From a virus, in the IMG/VR virus record IMGVR_UViG_3300025828_000094, positions 1-32,194 of that record: a stretch of DNA of 32,194 bases; one strand, written 5' to 3'. The notes beneath the pieces are model-generated. The model did not search any database. It worked only from the letters and a program-made list of their open reading frames with translations, and had not been told where the DNA came from. The stretch's first letter is position 1; each line of letters starts with the position of its first letter. A program made the translations under genes and the position numbers. Of this stretch, positions 7,893-16,134 are shown piece after piece.

Positions 7893-7906
7893 ATCTTAAT
7901 TATTTA

Positions 7907-10900
7907 TTATGATGGCCAGGCTGGACTTGCAGGAGAAGTACTGTCCGGGCATAAATCATCATGTCCAACAAACATAATTTTCATCTTCTCTTGGAAGTCT
8001 CCGTCATCAGTACCATTATAAATCGCAGTTAAATACTCTGCAACAGTAAGAGATCCAACAGGTTGATTCAAGAACATAAGAACACTCTTCTTATAAAGTC
8101 CTTCTAGTGTAATAGCTCCAGTGCTAGCCCCTTCATATGGGTTAGTGGCAGATGGTGTTACACCCTGCATCAAGTATCCTGTAACATCAACAGCCGTTCT
8201 AACACCATACTCGCTCGGAGGAGTCATTTTAGCTGTATAAGATGCCAGACCTTGTAAGATTGCAGAAGCTGATTGACCTGCAGTATCTGCAGTAATCGGA
8301 TAATATACCACCTGCATTCCTGCTGTAAATGGGGATGTGCCTCCAAAAGCCTTTGCTACTCCATAAGCGCTATTAGCTGAACCGGTTAAAATATCAGTAT
8401 GAATCTCATAGTCCTCAAGATAATTAGCTGTAGGTTGTGTAGGTGAACCAAAACCACTGCTTAAAGTAGCGCCATGATACTCAGGATTTGTATTATTAGA
8501 AAATACAAGAATATTAGCTCTAGTCGTAGGAGCTGCTAAAGGAGCGCTTCCCCAACCGGTAGGTAAGTCTTGAATAGCAACCCACTCTGATGCACCATCA
8601 AGCGGAGCTCCAACAGCACCTGTAGCGCTTTGCCCATTTTCAACAACAGCAGTTGAATACTGTAACCATCTTCGACTAGTGGTTGGAATTAAAAAAATCT
8701 CACCACTCCAAGCTGTACAAACTAATGCAAGCCAAGCCTCCAGCCTAGCCTTAAGAGATTCAAACGTAACTGCATCTGTTACACTAAAGCTATTTGTATC
8801 AACAAACATATAAAAATCATCCTCTGTCTCTGAAACCTGAGCACCTAAAATCTCAGGCTGAATAATCTGAACTTGAACAATTGCAGTGACAGAAGAACAA
8901 TCTCCTGCTGTGTCTGAAGTCAATCTAACCTCAAATGTATCTCCATATGAAGAAGCTCCGTTATGGGTATAAGTAAAGGTATTAGCATCGGTTGGGCTCT
9001 GAGTTACAGTTCCGTACTGAGGATTAGCTACAATACTTAAGGCTGGTTCACCGTCACCAATGACATATGGAATTTCAATAGTAGTGCTTGATCCACTGTT
9101 ACAGAAGTACCCAGATGTAGTGCTTGTTAGTAAGAAAGCGGGGCATTCGCAACATGCCACAACTTTTGTAACTGTTTCTGTAGCATCACTCCAGCCAGCA
9201 TAGATATATTGAGTAACGCTGTTAACTTCAATCTTTCCAACATAGTACCAAACACTCTCTGATAGATTTCCACCAGGAATAGTCTCGGTAAGTGTGCCAC
9301 ATGTAAGTGTACCGTATGATACAAAGAAACCAGAAGGTTGGCTTGTTAAGAAACTTGGAGTATCATTCGCAGGATCCTGGATAGTTGTAGTCTGATCTGT
9401 GTTAAAATCATAACGTACAATAGTGTATTCGCTATAATTAGAACCACCATCATTCTGACGAGCTCTAACATAAATGGACTTAGTTGTAATTCCAGTTGCA
9501 ATAACTATCCCATTATCAGGATTAGTGGTAGTAGATCCTCCATTTGTCCACGTAATCATATCTGCACTATAGTCATATATGATAGTAGTAGGTGTCCCTG
9601 TGCCTCCGGTATTACGTTCTACATTAATAGTTACATTACCACCAGCAGTCACACTAACAACAGTTAGATCAGGATTAAATAATGACACCTCACCAACCTG
9701 TCTAATAATGCTATTTCCGGGTCTATAATAAAATCTTTTAGTATTTTCGACAGTTCCTGTCTGACCAATGTAATAGTCACCAGCAACAGCGGCTTCGTCT
9801 AAAGCATCTGTGATTGCAAGAGAAGTACAACTAACACCAAGTGTAGTTGTCGCACCTAAAGTGCAGGCCCTCTGCTGTTGTGTGCTTAAATCTGTAATAT
9901 TAATCTGGATAGTATAGAGTGTTGCCGAAGATAATCCTGTGAATGTGTAAGAAATGTTAGCACCAGGATTTGCAATAGTTGTTGCAGCAACAACATTTGG
10001 TCCTTGATTACAAGTGATTCTATAAGTATAATTTGAACCAGTTAAGCTGTTAGGAAAAGCAACTACAATCGAGTCTGTACTAGGTGTTAAAGTAGAACTA
10101 GTAGGACATGGAATGCCAAGTGGTATAGTAATATTCTTGATCTCTTGACATACATTATTATTATCCGTAGCACAAAGCTGTGCAACAACAGATAACGAAT
10201 ATGTCAGTATAAGATTAGAGTTGGTTAGATCAATGTTTACACCTACTGAACTAGATGCTAAGTTTGCAGCATTGATAGATTGTGAAATCTTAGCTCCACT
10301 AGCATCAGTGATCTCAATAAATGAATTACCGCAATCTGTAAAGCCACTTGGAACAGTTGAACCATTCAAGTTAAAATTGATAGTTGTAGGTAATCCGCTT
10401 ACAGGATCTGTGACTACATTATATGTCATAGCCCATGAAACAGCACTGCAATCCGATACACAACAGTTCTGTTGAATATTAGCAACAGCATCATAGATGT
10501 CGCAAATAGCCACCCACTGGTTAGCATTAATATCTGCTAATGTATTTGGATTCTGAATCCACCCTGACTGACTACCATAAGTGCCACCCTGACTTAACAT
10601 GTTAGATGTTCCAGATAAACAACTTGCGTTAATGGCAAAGTTGATAGCTTGAGCATCACCAACTGCCGTTCTCAGATTACAAAACTCTGTTTCAAGAGCT
10701 AATAATAATGTAGATACGGGAACAGTCTGGCCTTGTAAAATACAAGAAGATATTACTTCTGACGTTGGAGAAGCAATTGGAAAATAACTTTCTACAATAG
10801 AGAGACGACTAGCAATATCAAAAATTTGATTATTAATAATATTGATAGCGCTCTTTATAGTACAAATCTCATTTGCTAAGTATTTTGCATACTCATCAAT

Positions 10901-11275
10901 AGGTAAAGATGTAACAGGATTGCCTTGAGAATTTGTATAATGCAAGCAATCTGGCAACTCTACATTAATTGTGGTTGCATTAGATGTAGGCAATGTGCAG
11001 ACATAATCTACAATAGCCTGCATATATTGGGTAAGATTAGGATCTTGCTGAGGAGGAGCAGGAATACAATCTAAAGTAAGACCTGATAAATCTGGATTAC
11101 ACTGACATGTCTGTGTTACCAAATCACACAGTTGTGTAGCCATCTTACTGACCACATCACTTATGGTATCCCCATTACATAAGTTAATACAAGAAATATC
11201 AGGACCTTGCCATACCACACAATTTGATGATAAAGGATCACAAGGGGATGTACTGCCGTTATTCGTAGGAATCAT
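7907..11275 (-). CDS. Large multidomain fibre/adhesin-like virion protein (1122 aa)
   Basis: The N-terminus (SNCVVWQGPDIS ... LCNGDTISDVVSKMATQLCD) resembles that of the neighbouring Fn3 protein and is probably an attachment tag. A helical region follows (about residues 120-270, with many Cys). Next come beta-rich segments: an Fn3-like unit around residues 390-480 (NYTYRITCNQG ... YTFTGLSSATLYTIQINIT), and a bacterial-Ig or cadherin-like unit near 730-830 (IVANPQYGTVT ... TFTYTHNGASSYGDTFEVRL). A roughly 290-residue C-terminal domain starts FYMFVDTNSFSVTDAVTF. No signal peptide or membrane segment is seen. The size and domains fit a tail or head fibre contacting the host. It is preceded by a terminator-less gap carrying the late-promoter-like motif at 11318-11329. 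Confidence 0.65.
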   Translation of the reverse strand: MIPTNNGSTSPCDPLSSNCVVWQGPDISCINLCNGDTISDVVSKMATQLCDLVTQTCQCNPDLSGLTLDCIPAPPQQDPNLTQYMQAIVDYVCTLPTSNATTINVELPDCLHYTNSQGNPVTSLPIDEYAKYLANEICTIKSAINIINNQIFDIASRLSIVESYFPIASPTSEVISSCILQGQTVPVSTLLLALETEFCNLRTAVGDAQAINFAINASCLSGTSNMLSQGGTYGSQSGWIQNPNTLADINANQWVAICDIYDAVANIQQNCCVSDCSAVSWAMTYNVVTDPVSGLPTTINFNLNGSTVPSGFTDCGNSFIEITDASGAKISQSINAANLASSSVGVNIDLTNSNLILTYSLSVVAQLCATDNNNVCQEIKNITIPLGIPCPTSSTLTPSTDSIVVAFPNSLTGSNYTYRITCNQGPNVVAATTIANPGANISYTFTGLSSATLYTIQINITDLSTQQQRACTLGATTTLGVSCTSLAITDALDEAAVAGDYYIGQTGTVENTKRFYYRPGNSIIRQVGEVSLFNPDLTVVSVTAGGNVTINVERNTGGTGTPTTIIYDYSADMITWTNGGSTTTNPDNGIVIATGITTKSIYVRARQNDGGSNYSEYTIVRYDFNTDQTTTIQDPANDTPSFLTSQPSGFFVSYGTLTCGTLTETIPGGNLSESVWYYVGKIEVNSVTQYIYAGWSDATETVTKVVACCECPAFLLTSTTSGYFCNSGSSTTIEIPYVIGDGEPALSIVANPQYGTVTQSPTDANTFTYTHNGASSYGDTFEVRLTSDTAGDCSSVTAIVQVQIIQPEILGAQVSETEDDFYMFVDTNSFSVTDAVTFESLKARLEAWLALVCTAWSGEIFLIPTTSRRWLQYSTAVVENGQSATGAVGAPLDGASEWVAIQDLPTGWGSAPLAAPTTRANILVFSNNTNPEYHGATLSSGFGSPTQPTANYLEDYEIHTDILTGSANSAYGVAKAFGGTSPFTAGMQVVYYPITADTAGQSASAILQGLASYTAKMTPPSEYGVRTAVDVTGYLMQGVTPSATNPYEGASTGAITLEGLYKKSVLMFLNQPVGSLTVAEYLTAIYNGTDDGDFQEKMKIMFVGHDDLCPDSTSPASPAWPS

Positions 11276-11317
11276 AAATATTTTTTTTGCAGCTGTTCAA
11301 ACAAGTATGGTATATCT

Positions 11318-11329
11318 ATAATATACAAA
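11318..11329 (-). promoter_or_regulatory. Late-promoter-like motif before the 1122-aa gene
   Basis: The minus strand reads TTTGTATATTAT in the context ACTTTTGTATATTATAG, 42 nt upstream of the ATG at 11275. The gap carries no terminator, so this may boost the fibre genes above read-through. Confidence 0.55.
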
Positions 11330-11377
11330 AGTTTTGAGGAACAACCAAGATTATAACCAACCTGCCCTTCTCATTAT

Positions 11378-11566
11378 CTAATCACAGTTTACTGTTTCTG
11401 GCTCCTCTATCTTAAGGTTCTGCCAGTCGCATAAGTACTTCTTAATCTTAGCTGATTCAACGTCTGTATAGCAACATGGTGTGATGCCAAATCTGTGTGA
11501 AATAAATTCTTGATACACAGTATTGGCAAACTTCCGCTGAGCTTCAACTATCTTAATCTCGTCCAT
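11378..11566 (-). CDS. Small hypothetical protein (62 aa)
   Basis: A 62-residue protein with a helical N-terminus (IKIVEAQRKFANTVYQEF) and a central pair of Cys (TPCCYTD) plus two further Cys (YLCDW and the penultimate residue). I do not recognise the family. It starts through a 1-nt overlap (TAATG) with the stop of the 61-aa Cys-motif protein upstream, so the two are very likely translated together. It is the last gene before a 102-nt gap carrying a promoter-like motif, and so probably ends its transcription unit. Good coupling and coding in a dense operon support it being real; the role is unknown. Confidence 0.6.
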   Translation of the reverse strand: MDEIKIVEAQRKFANTVYQEFISHRFGITPCCYTDVESAKIKKYLCDWQNLKIEEPETVNCD

Positions 11567-11751
11567 TATGTACGTAAATTCTGTTTAGCTCTATATACTT
11601 GCTGAGTGATTCCATCTGCAGGCATAGCTGGTGCTACTCCTGTAGCTTTTCCATAATCAGCTAGACAACTCTTGTGTACTGTTTGACCATTGGCCGCTAC
11701 AGTTTTTTGGCACCCGCAAGTAAAAGCTTTATTACAATGTGCACAGTTCAT
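11566..11751 (-). CDS. Small Cys-motif (possible zinc-binding) protein (61 aa)
   Basis: It begins MNCAHCNKAFTCGCQK, giving C3-x2-C6 and C12-x-C14, a compact set of four cysteines that could bind zinc. A fifth Cys follows in HKSCLADYG. I place the start at 11751 because this ATG follows an AAAACCAAAAACC leader resembling those of other genes here. The longer reading would start at a TTG at 11790, inside the previous gene. The C-terminus (VAPAMPADGITQQVYRAKQN) is unrelated to known zinc fingers. It follows the 183-aa gene after an 17-nt gap and overlaps the next start by 1 nt. It may be a virion minor protein or assembly helper; family not recognised. Confidence 0.65.
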   Translation of the reverse strand: MNCAHCNKAFTCGCQKTVAANGQTVHKSCLADYGKATGVAPAMPADGITQQVYRAKQNLRT

Positions 11752-11768
11752 ATTATTGGTTTTTGGTT

Positions 11769-12320
11769 TTAACAACAGACAGCTGAACAATCTATCTTAT
11801 CCAGCCTCTTTTTAGCATAGTTATATAACTCCATCCCCTTATTAGGGCTTTGGCAGTATTCTACTTTAGCTACAGCGGCGTCAATTAAAGTTCTGATATA
11901 ACCTAATTCACTAATAATCTCAGATCTTTCGCTGCTGGGTTCACAGGGTTGCATATCAAGATCACAAAGCACCTTATAATACTTTGTCATCAATGAGGTA
12001 ACTCGTAAGTGGTTGTACTCTACATAGACCTTATCTGTGGGTGCTACACTATATCTGATAATATAAATACCATCAGCAATAACCGTAGTCTTATCACCAC
12101 AATTCTCTGTCTGGACACCAATAGTGCAATTGGTTAATGACAGATCAAAACCGTTGGTAACGTTAATTAGATAAGGCTTATTGAAACCGGGAACTGTTAT
12201 CAAGAGTTCTTCGCAATCAATCTGTAAATCAGTAGTATACTGACTAGTATCCTTGATATTAAGTATATCACAATTGGCAACTGGAGAAACCTCTAGACTT
12301 AGTATATGCTTATTTGCCAT
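11769..12320 (-). CDS. Conserved phage protein, probable virion component (183 aa)
   Basis: The first two thirds are beta-rich (LQIDCEELLITVPGFNKPYL ... DGIYIIRYSVAPTDKVYVEY). The last third is helical (LGYIRTLIDAAVAKVEYCQ ... LYNYAKKRLDKI) and ends in CSAVCC. Eight or more cysteines are scattered through it, a trait shared with the other small genes in this stretch. No enzyme motif or membrane segment is visible. It opens a transcription unit: terminator at 12381-12418, TTTGTATATTAT element at 12361-12372, then the ATG at 12320. A beta domain plus a helical C-terminus fits a connector or appendage-base protein, but I cannot name the family. Confidence 0.55.
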   Translation of the reverse strand: MANKHILSLEVSPVANCDILNIKDTSQYTTDLQIDCEELLITVPGFNKPYLINVTNGFDLSLTNCTIGVQTENCGDKTTVIADGIYIIRYSVAPTDKVYVEYNHLRVTSLMTKYYKVLCDLDMQPCEPSSERSEIISELGYIRTLIDAAVAKVEYCQSPNKGMELYNYAKKRLDKIDCSAVCC

Positions 12321-12360
12321 TAAGGAATTATTTAGAAATAAAAACTACTGTAGTACAGTA

Positions 12361-12372
12361 ATAATATACAAA
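12361..12372 (-). promoter_or_regulatory. Late-promoter-like motif before the 183-aa gene
   Basis: The minus strand reads TTTGTATATTAT immediately after the terminator at 12381-12418 and about 40 nt upstream of the ATG at 12320. A terminator followed by this motif is what a new transcription start would look like. Confidence 0.6.
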
Positions 12373-12380
12373 AAATAAAA

Positions 12381-12418
12381 TAGATTAAAAAGAAAAGGCC
12401 GGGTATAACCCAGCCTTT
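12381..12418 (-). terminator. Intrinsic terminator after the 497-aa gene
   Basis: On the minus strand, AAAGGCTGGGT pairs with ACCCGGCCTTT (12394-12418, one G-U pair), followed by TTCTTTTT. It ends the single-gene 497-aa unit and lies just upstream of the promoter-like motif at 12361-12372. Confidence 0.85.
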
Positions 12419-12439
12419 CTTTCATAACTACCTTAACTA

Positions 12440-13933
12440 TTAGGGTGTCTCAATACCACTAACAAAGGCAACGTTACCACCGCTGGCATTACACCATGTA
12501 GCAATTTCACCCATCAAGGTATCCATATCTGCAATCAGTGCTGCATCTGTGCTCTTAACATAGATCTTGTAACAGTACTGGTCGTTATCAAATGTGGAAG
12601 TTGGATTGTTGAATCTAGGCACACTGTGCTGGATAACATACACCTTGTAAAGTGCAGTTCTATCAACACTTCCTACGATATCATCAGATCCCTCAATCTC
12701 ACGGATACGAGCAGAATCAGGATTACCCTGGTTGTATGGAGACTGCATGTAGTTCTCAGTCATCAAAATATCTCTCAGAACTGTCTCACCAACTGTAGAA
12801 GCCATAACTCCGGGAGTGTTAACAGTAACACCGCAGTCGTTACAAGGATCACCAGTCTCATCCAAGATAGCCAGGTTCAACTGCACAGGCTCCTTACCGT
12901 AGAAGTCGCGAGTGTCAAATGAACAAGCACCAAACTTAGTCTCTGCATAAGCACCTTCAATGTGGAAAGCAGCAGAAACACCATCGGTAACAGGATCAGT
13001 AGATGCAGTATAAGTTGCATCAATAATTTGAGCCATTGAGAATGAAGCAGCATCTGCATCTTGAACAACAGTTACAGTAAAGCCAGTAGCTGCAGCATTA
13101 GCAACAACAACATTTGTAGTAGCCTTAGATCCTGCAGTATAACCAGAACCAGCAGCTAAAACTGTAAATGCTGTAACAGCACCAGCAGTTGCGGTTACTT
13201 GTAAAACTGCAAGGCTAGAACCAGTGTCAACAGATACAATATCACCAGTAGTATAGTTAGAACCGCCAGCATTAACTGTAGATGTAGAATCTACACCGTT
13301 CAAACCACCACCAGTCTTAGTTACAACAATACCAGCAACAACTGCACTAGCACCTGTTCCCCATTGACGCTCTCTTACGAAAGGACTAACAATTGGATCA
13401 GCTACCAGACGAGTACCAGCTTGAGCAAGAGCAAGAGCAGGATCAACATAAGTTTGTCCAGGCTCGCTGCAGCAAGCGCCATCAGAATCAGCAACAGCAT
13501 AAGCGTTGTGATTCAAGAAACGCAGAGCAGGAGAACCCTTAACATCTAATCTCAGATACAAAGGATCATCACAAGGAGCGCAAGTAGAAGCAACCGAGAT
13601 AACACTTGTAGACTGAGAAGCCTCAACAACGTCAGTAGAATATAATCTGCTAACGTATCTTGGGTTGATACCCTTAGACTTTACAGACTCGGTATATCCA
13701 CCATGTCCAGGATTGTTTCCAATGCTGTCTTGAGTGTGATATGAACCTTGAACAATGTACCCAAGATTACCTGCTGCAGGAAGGGGCGCATTAGTAGGAG
13801 AAACAGATTGCCAAGTAGAACCATCTACAAATACAATCTGTCCAGCTGTAAGAGCTGATGTTGCAGTTCCATCTGCAGGCATTGCTCCGGCTGGGTTGAA
13901 GCATTTTACAAATGCATGATTAAAATAAGCCAT
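12440..13933 (-). CDS. Large beta-rich virion protein with two GxxYTxG repeats (497 aa)
   Basis: A 497-residue soluble protein with high Ala, Gly, Ser, Thr and Val. The N-terminus (MAYFNHAFVKCFNPAGAMPA) leads into a beta domain. Around residues 215-290 are two similar units (NAGGSNYTTGDIVSVDTG and LAAGSGYTAGSKATTNVV), separated by a TATAGAVTAFTV strand; such G-x-x-Y-T-x-G turns are common in phage fibre and decoration proteins. The C-terminal part is a mixed domain (YKVYVIQHSVPRFNN ... MDTLMGEIATWCN). It has its own upstream promoter-like motif (13994-14005) and a strong terminator directly downstream, so it forms a single-gene unit, suggesting high expression. A major head or tail decoration or tube component is likely; identity unknown. 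Confidence 0.6.
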   Translation of the reverse strand: MAYFNHAFVKCFNPAGAMPADGTATSALTAGQIVFVDGSTWQSVSPTNAPLPAAGNLGYIVQGSYHTQDSIGNNPGHGGYTESVKSKGINPRYVSRLYSTDVVEASQSTSVISVASTCAPCDDPLYLRLDVKGSPALRFLNHNAYAVADSDGACCSEPGQTYVDPALALAQAGTRLVADPIVSPFVRERQWGTGASAVVAGIVVTKTGGGLNGVDSTSTVNAGGSNYTTGDIVSVDTGSSLAVLQVTATAGAVTAFTVLAAGSGYTAGSKATTNVVVANAAATGFTVTVVQDADAASFSMAQIIDATYTASTDPVTDGVSAAFHIEGAYAETKFGACSFDTRDFYGKEPVQLNLAILDETGDPCNDCGVTVNTPGVMASTVGETVLRDILMTENYMQSPYNQGNPDSARIREIEGSDDIVGSVDRTALYKVYVIQHSVPRFNNPTSTFDNDQYCYKIYVKSTDAALIADMDTLMGEIATWCNASGGNVAFVSGIETP

Positions 13934-13993
13934 TTTCTTAAATTTAAAAAGTTACAAAAAAATAAATCTGTACCTACTCAGGTAGATACATTA

Positions 13994-14005
13994 ATAATAT
14001 ACAAA
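13994..14005 (-). promoter_or_regulatory. Late-promoter-like motif before the 497-aa gene
   Basis: The minus strand reads TTTGTATATTAT after a T-run, about 60 nt upstream of the ATG at 13933. A strong terminator follows the gene, so this element and the terminator would frame a single-gene transcript. Confidence 0.55.
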
Positions 14006-14027
14006 AAAAGTTTTAGTATACAAAGGT

Positions 14028-14744
14028 TTAATTATTTCTTTCCGCCATCTGCTGTTCTCTTTGCATCTGAGCAAAGTTGGCAATATCACCAGCAATAATG
14101 GCAGCAGTCTCATCAATAAATAATTCCACAAGATCATCCTTAAACTCTGGTTCTACATCTACAGAAGATATAGTTCCAGTATATGGATTTAGAACACCAG
14201 CAATTTCAATATACTTAGGCACCCTATAAAATGTAAGAACAGGGTTAACTATCTCAAAATCAGCGTTTTTGTAGATCCTGACCTGCCCATCAATCAAAGT
14301 GCAAAATGTTTCACCCCAATCAAAATCTGGTCTCTTCAGTGGATCTCTCAGAATTAAATCTCTGTTAGCCTCTTCAGCTAAGTAAACTGTCATAGATCGA
14401 GGATCTGTGCAACACTCGCTTGTAGCATCTGCACTTACCCTCTTATACTCTAGGTAAACATCAATATCAGGAAAATTATCAGACTCAAAGTATTCATCTG
14501 TACTATTAGCTCCCTTAGTAAGAGGGAGTTCCATCAACAAGATCTGTAGATCGTCCACCCTCTTCTTAGAGACTTCATCCCCTTCTTTGTAAAGATTGTT
14601 GCCGTGTAGGTTTCTTCTACACCATTCCAATTGCGCTTTATTAAAAGCTTCAATAATCTGCCAGTCTTCTATATTGTCATAGTCTTGGCTATCTAGCTTA
14701 TTGAGACGCTGTTTAAGCTTTAATTGTAATGTTGCAATATCCAT
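14028..14744 (-). CDS. Ring protein of the crAss-like portal-tail complex (238 aa)
   Basis: The N-terminus DIATLQLKLKQRLNKLDSQD, then IEDWQIIEAFNKAQLEWCRR and KKRVDDLQILLMELPL, matches a pattern I associate with the first ring protein that sits under the portal in crAss-like phages. The middle is beta-rich (DIDVYLEYKRVS ... VRIYKNADFEIVNPVLTFYR) and the C-terminus is an acidic helix ending in a Gln-rich tail. The gene lies 10 nt after the conserved 338-aa gene. A TTAAACTTTAA leader precedes the start, resembling that of the 81-aa gene at 24434. The role in connecting portal and tail is family knowledge; the specific ring number is an inference. Confidence 0.65.
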   Translation of the reverse strand: MDIATLQLKLKQRLNKLDSQDYDNIEDWQIIEAFNKAQLEWCRRNLHGNNLYKEGDEVSKKRVDDLQILLMELPLTKGANSTDEYFESDNFPDIDVYLEYKRVSADATSECCTDPRSMTVYLAEEANRDLILRDPLKRPDFDWGETFCTLIDGQVRIYKNADFEIVNPVLTFYRVPKYIEIAGVLNPYTGTISSVDVEPEFKDDLVELFIDETAAIIAGDIANFAQMQREQQMAERNN

Positions 14745-14754
14745 GAGTTAAAGT

Positions 14755-15771
14755 TTAAGAATTCCAGTAAGGTTCTACCTTAGCTAATAAACTTGAAAGA
14801 ACTTCTTCTTGATCTGGTTTCTTCAAAAAATCTACAACTTCCTCTTGTCTCTTACCAAGCTTTACCCCACTATCTAGAGTCTCAATCCACCCTCCGGCTT
14901 TCTTGGTAATAAACCTGTAATACATGCAGTCTTTCACTAGAGCTGTAATCTTAAGATCCTGCATTGAGTACTTAGAAACTTTAATAAAGATTTCCGCAGC
15001 TCTCTTCTTACTACTCTCAATACCCTCACCATTGATGTAAGCATCCATGTTTTCATAGATGATATCTACGGGAGTATTCTTAGTATACTGTACACTATCA
15101 ATATCTACAGCCTTTGCCACATACATAAGCTTGGCATTGTTCTTTCCATACATGCCTTCCAATGCAACAAGCGCTTTGTTTCTAAGCTTACTGTACTCTG
15201 TTCTTGTGGTTACAGTCTCCTCAATTGTATCTAAGTAAAACTTTGGTGTAGGATTCATCATCTTAGCATCCTTCAAAGATTTAGCTACAATAGAAAAACC
15301 GCCAGCCTTGATAGCATGGATCTTAATAAGATCATAAGGATCTGAATCTGGATCTAAAAATACAGGATCATTACCGCATCTCAGACTAATCTTAGACCAA
15401 AACTTATCATTATCTGGCTTAAGCAGATTAAGTTTATTCCAGAACTCTTTGTCTTCAGGGTCAACAACATTTGCTGCTAAATCCTTTTCTAACTGAGAAA
15501 CTGTCTCTCTGATCTCTTTTACCTTGAGCTCTCTCTCACCGGGAGCTAAGTTTTTAACCTCTGGGGCAAACTCATTCAAGCCTGTGACATATCTCTTAAC
15601 ACCATTAATCTCTAGACAAGCTAAAGTTTCTTCATGATACACTCCATCATGAAGTGACATTCCGTAATTCTCTAAACCCATATTGGCTTTAGCACCATTA
15701 AAGAATGGTCTAATGGCAATAGCAGCACTTTTTCGCTGTTGATACTTCTCTACAATTGTGTAATCTTCCAT
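14755..15771 (-). CDS. Conserved protein of the capsid module (338 aa)
   Basis: A 338-residue soluble, mainly helical protein with balanced charge. Recognisable stretches include AAIAIRPFFNGAKANMGLEN near the N-terminus, RELKVKEIRETVSQLEKDL, a DPVFLDPDSDPYDLIKIHAI segment and a C-terminal LKKPDQEEVLSSLLAKVEPY. Its position between the capsid genes and a ring protein matches a conserved uncharacterised gene in crAss-like phages. No catalytic motif or membrane segment is visible. It follows a UACG-capped hairpin (15834-15851) and a promoter-like motif (15803-15814), so it probably begins a new transcript, with an AAAACCAAACAAAC leader just before the ATG. The role could be head completion or assembly; unproven. 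Confidence 0.6.
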   Translation of the reverse strand: MEDYTIVEKYQQRKSAAIAIRPFFNGAKANMGLENYGMSLHDGVYHEETLACLEINGVKRYVTGLNEFAPEVKNLAPGERELKVKEIRETVSQLEKDLAANVVDPEDKEFWNKLNLLKPDNDKFWSKISLRCGNDPVFLDPDSDPYDLIKIHAIKAGGFSIVAKSLKDAKMMNPTPKFYLDTIEETVTTRTEYSKLRNKALVALEGMYGKNNAKLMYVAKAVDIDSVQYTKNTPVDIIYENMDAYINGEGIESSKKRAAEIFIKVSKYSMQDLKITALVKDCMYYRFITKKAGGWIETLDSGVKLGKRQEEVVDFLKKPDQEEVLSSLLAKVEPYWNS

Positions 15772-15802
15772 GTTTGTTTGGTTTTAATTAAAGTTCTGAA
15801 CT

Positions 15803-15814
15803 CAATAATACAAA
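15803..15814 (-). promoter_or_regulatory. Late-promoter-like motif before the 338-aa gene
   Basis: The minus strand reads TTTGTATTATTG, preceded by TACA (TACATTTG fits TAnnTTTG). It lies about 32 nt upstream of the ATG at 15771 and follows a UACG-capped hairpin. It is shorter by two bases than the other copies. Confidence 0.5.
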
Positions 15815-15833
15815 TGTATATATACAGTTCTAA

Positions 15834-15851
15834 TGCCAGCCGTAGCTGGCA
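15834..15851 (-). terminator. UACG-capped hairpin between capsid-module genes
   Basis: A perfect 7-bp stem, TGCCAGC/GCTGGCA, with a C(UACG)G tetraloop on the minus strand, one of the most stable RNA caps. It lacks a strong U-run (TTAGAAC follows), so it may be a weak terminator or an mRNA-protecting structure rather than a full terminator. A promoter-like motif follows 20 nt downstream. Confidence 0.55.
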
Positions 15852-15862
15852 AAAGTTTTGAG

Positions 15863-16069
15863 TTACGCGGTAACTACTTTTAATGCACCAGTAGATGAGG
15901 TGTGATATAAATCACCAGCTTTTAATCCGGCTGCTACAGCAGCATTATTATCAGCATAATCTCTAGCTAAGATGTCTTTACCTACAGCGCCAGAAGCCAA
16001 AATTTTAGAAACACTTGAGTTTGTAAACTCAGTTGTCTTATTTGCCTTTTTGATTCTAAGTCCTAACAT
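15863..16069 (-). CDS. Small capsid-module protein (68 aa)
   Basis: The product reads MLGLRIKKANKTTEF at the start and ends AAVAAGLKAGDLYHTSSTGALKVV plus two residues. The GLKAGD-x-Y-x-x-x-x-TGALKVV tail is a pattern I have seen at the ends of small phage head proteins, possibly decoration or head-fibre related. I use the ATG at 16069; a longer version would need a TTG at 16075. The gene stands alone between the strong terminator after the major capsid gene (16082-16113) and a UACG-capped hairpin (15834-15851). It may be expressed by read-through at a level below the capsid protein. The specific role is not established. Confidence 0.6.
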   Translation of the reverse strand: MLGLRIKKANKTTEFTNSSVSKILASGAVGKDILARDYADNNAAVAAGLKAGDLYHTSSTGALKVVTA

Positions 16070-16081
16070 GATCAATAATTT

Positions 16082-16113
16082 AAAAAGAAAAGGGGAGGAG
16101 TGACCCTCCCCTT
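16082..16113 (-). terminator. Intrinsic terminator after the major capsid gene
   Basis: On the minus strand, AAGGGGAGG pairs with CCTCCCCTT (16090-16113) around a 6-nt loop, followed by TTTCTTTTT. It begins 22 nt after the capsid stop and precedes the 68-aa gene, so it should cap or attenuate the capsid transcript. Confidence 0.85.
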
Positions 16114-16134
16114 CTCAGGTTAATAAATAAACTA

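Noticed and set aside
7907-11275. CRISPR array or tandem repeat locus in the large beta-rich gene
   Set aside because: Repeated Thr/Ser/Val codons give weak similarity, but there are no evenly spaced direct repeats with unique spacers.
11611-13890. Shared AMPADG peptide in the 61-aa and 497-aa proteins
   Set aside because: Only six residues with matching codons, in otherwise unrelated contexts; most likely coincidence.
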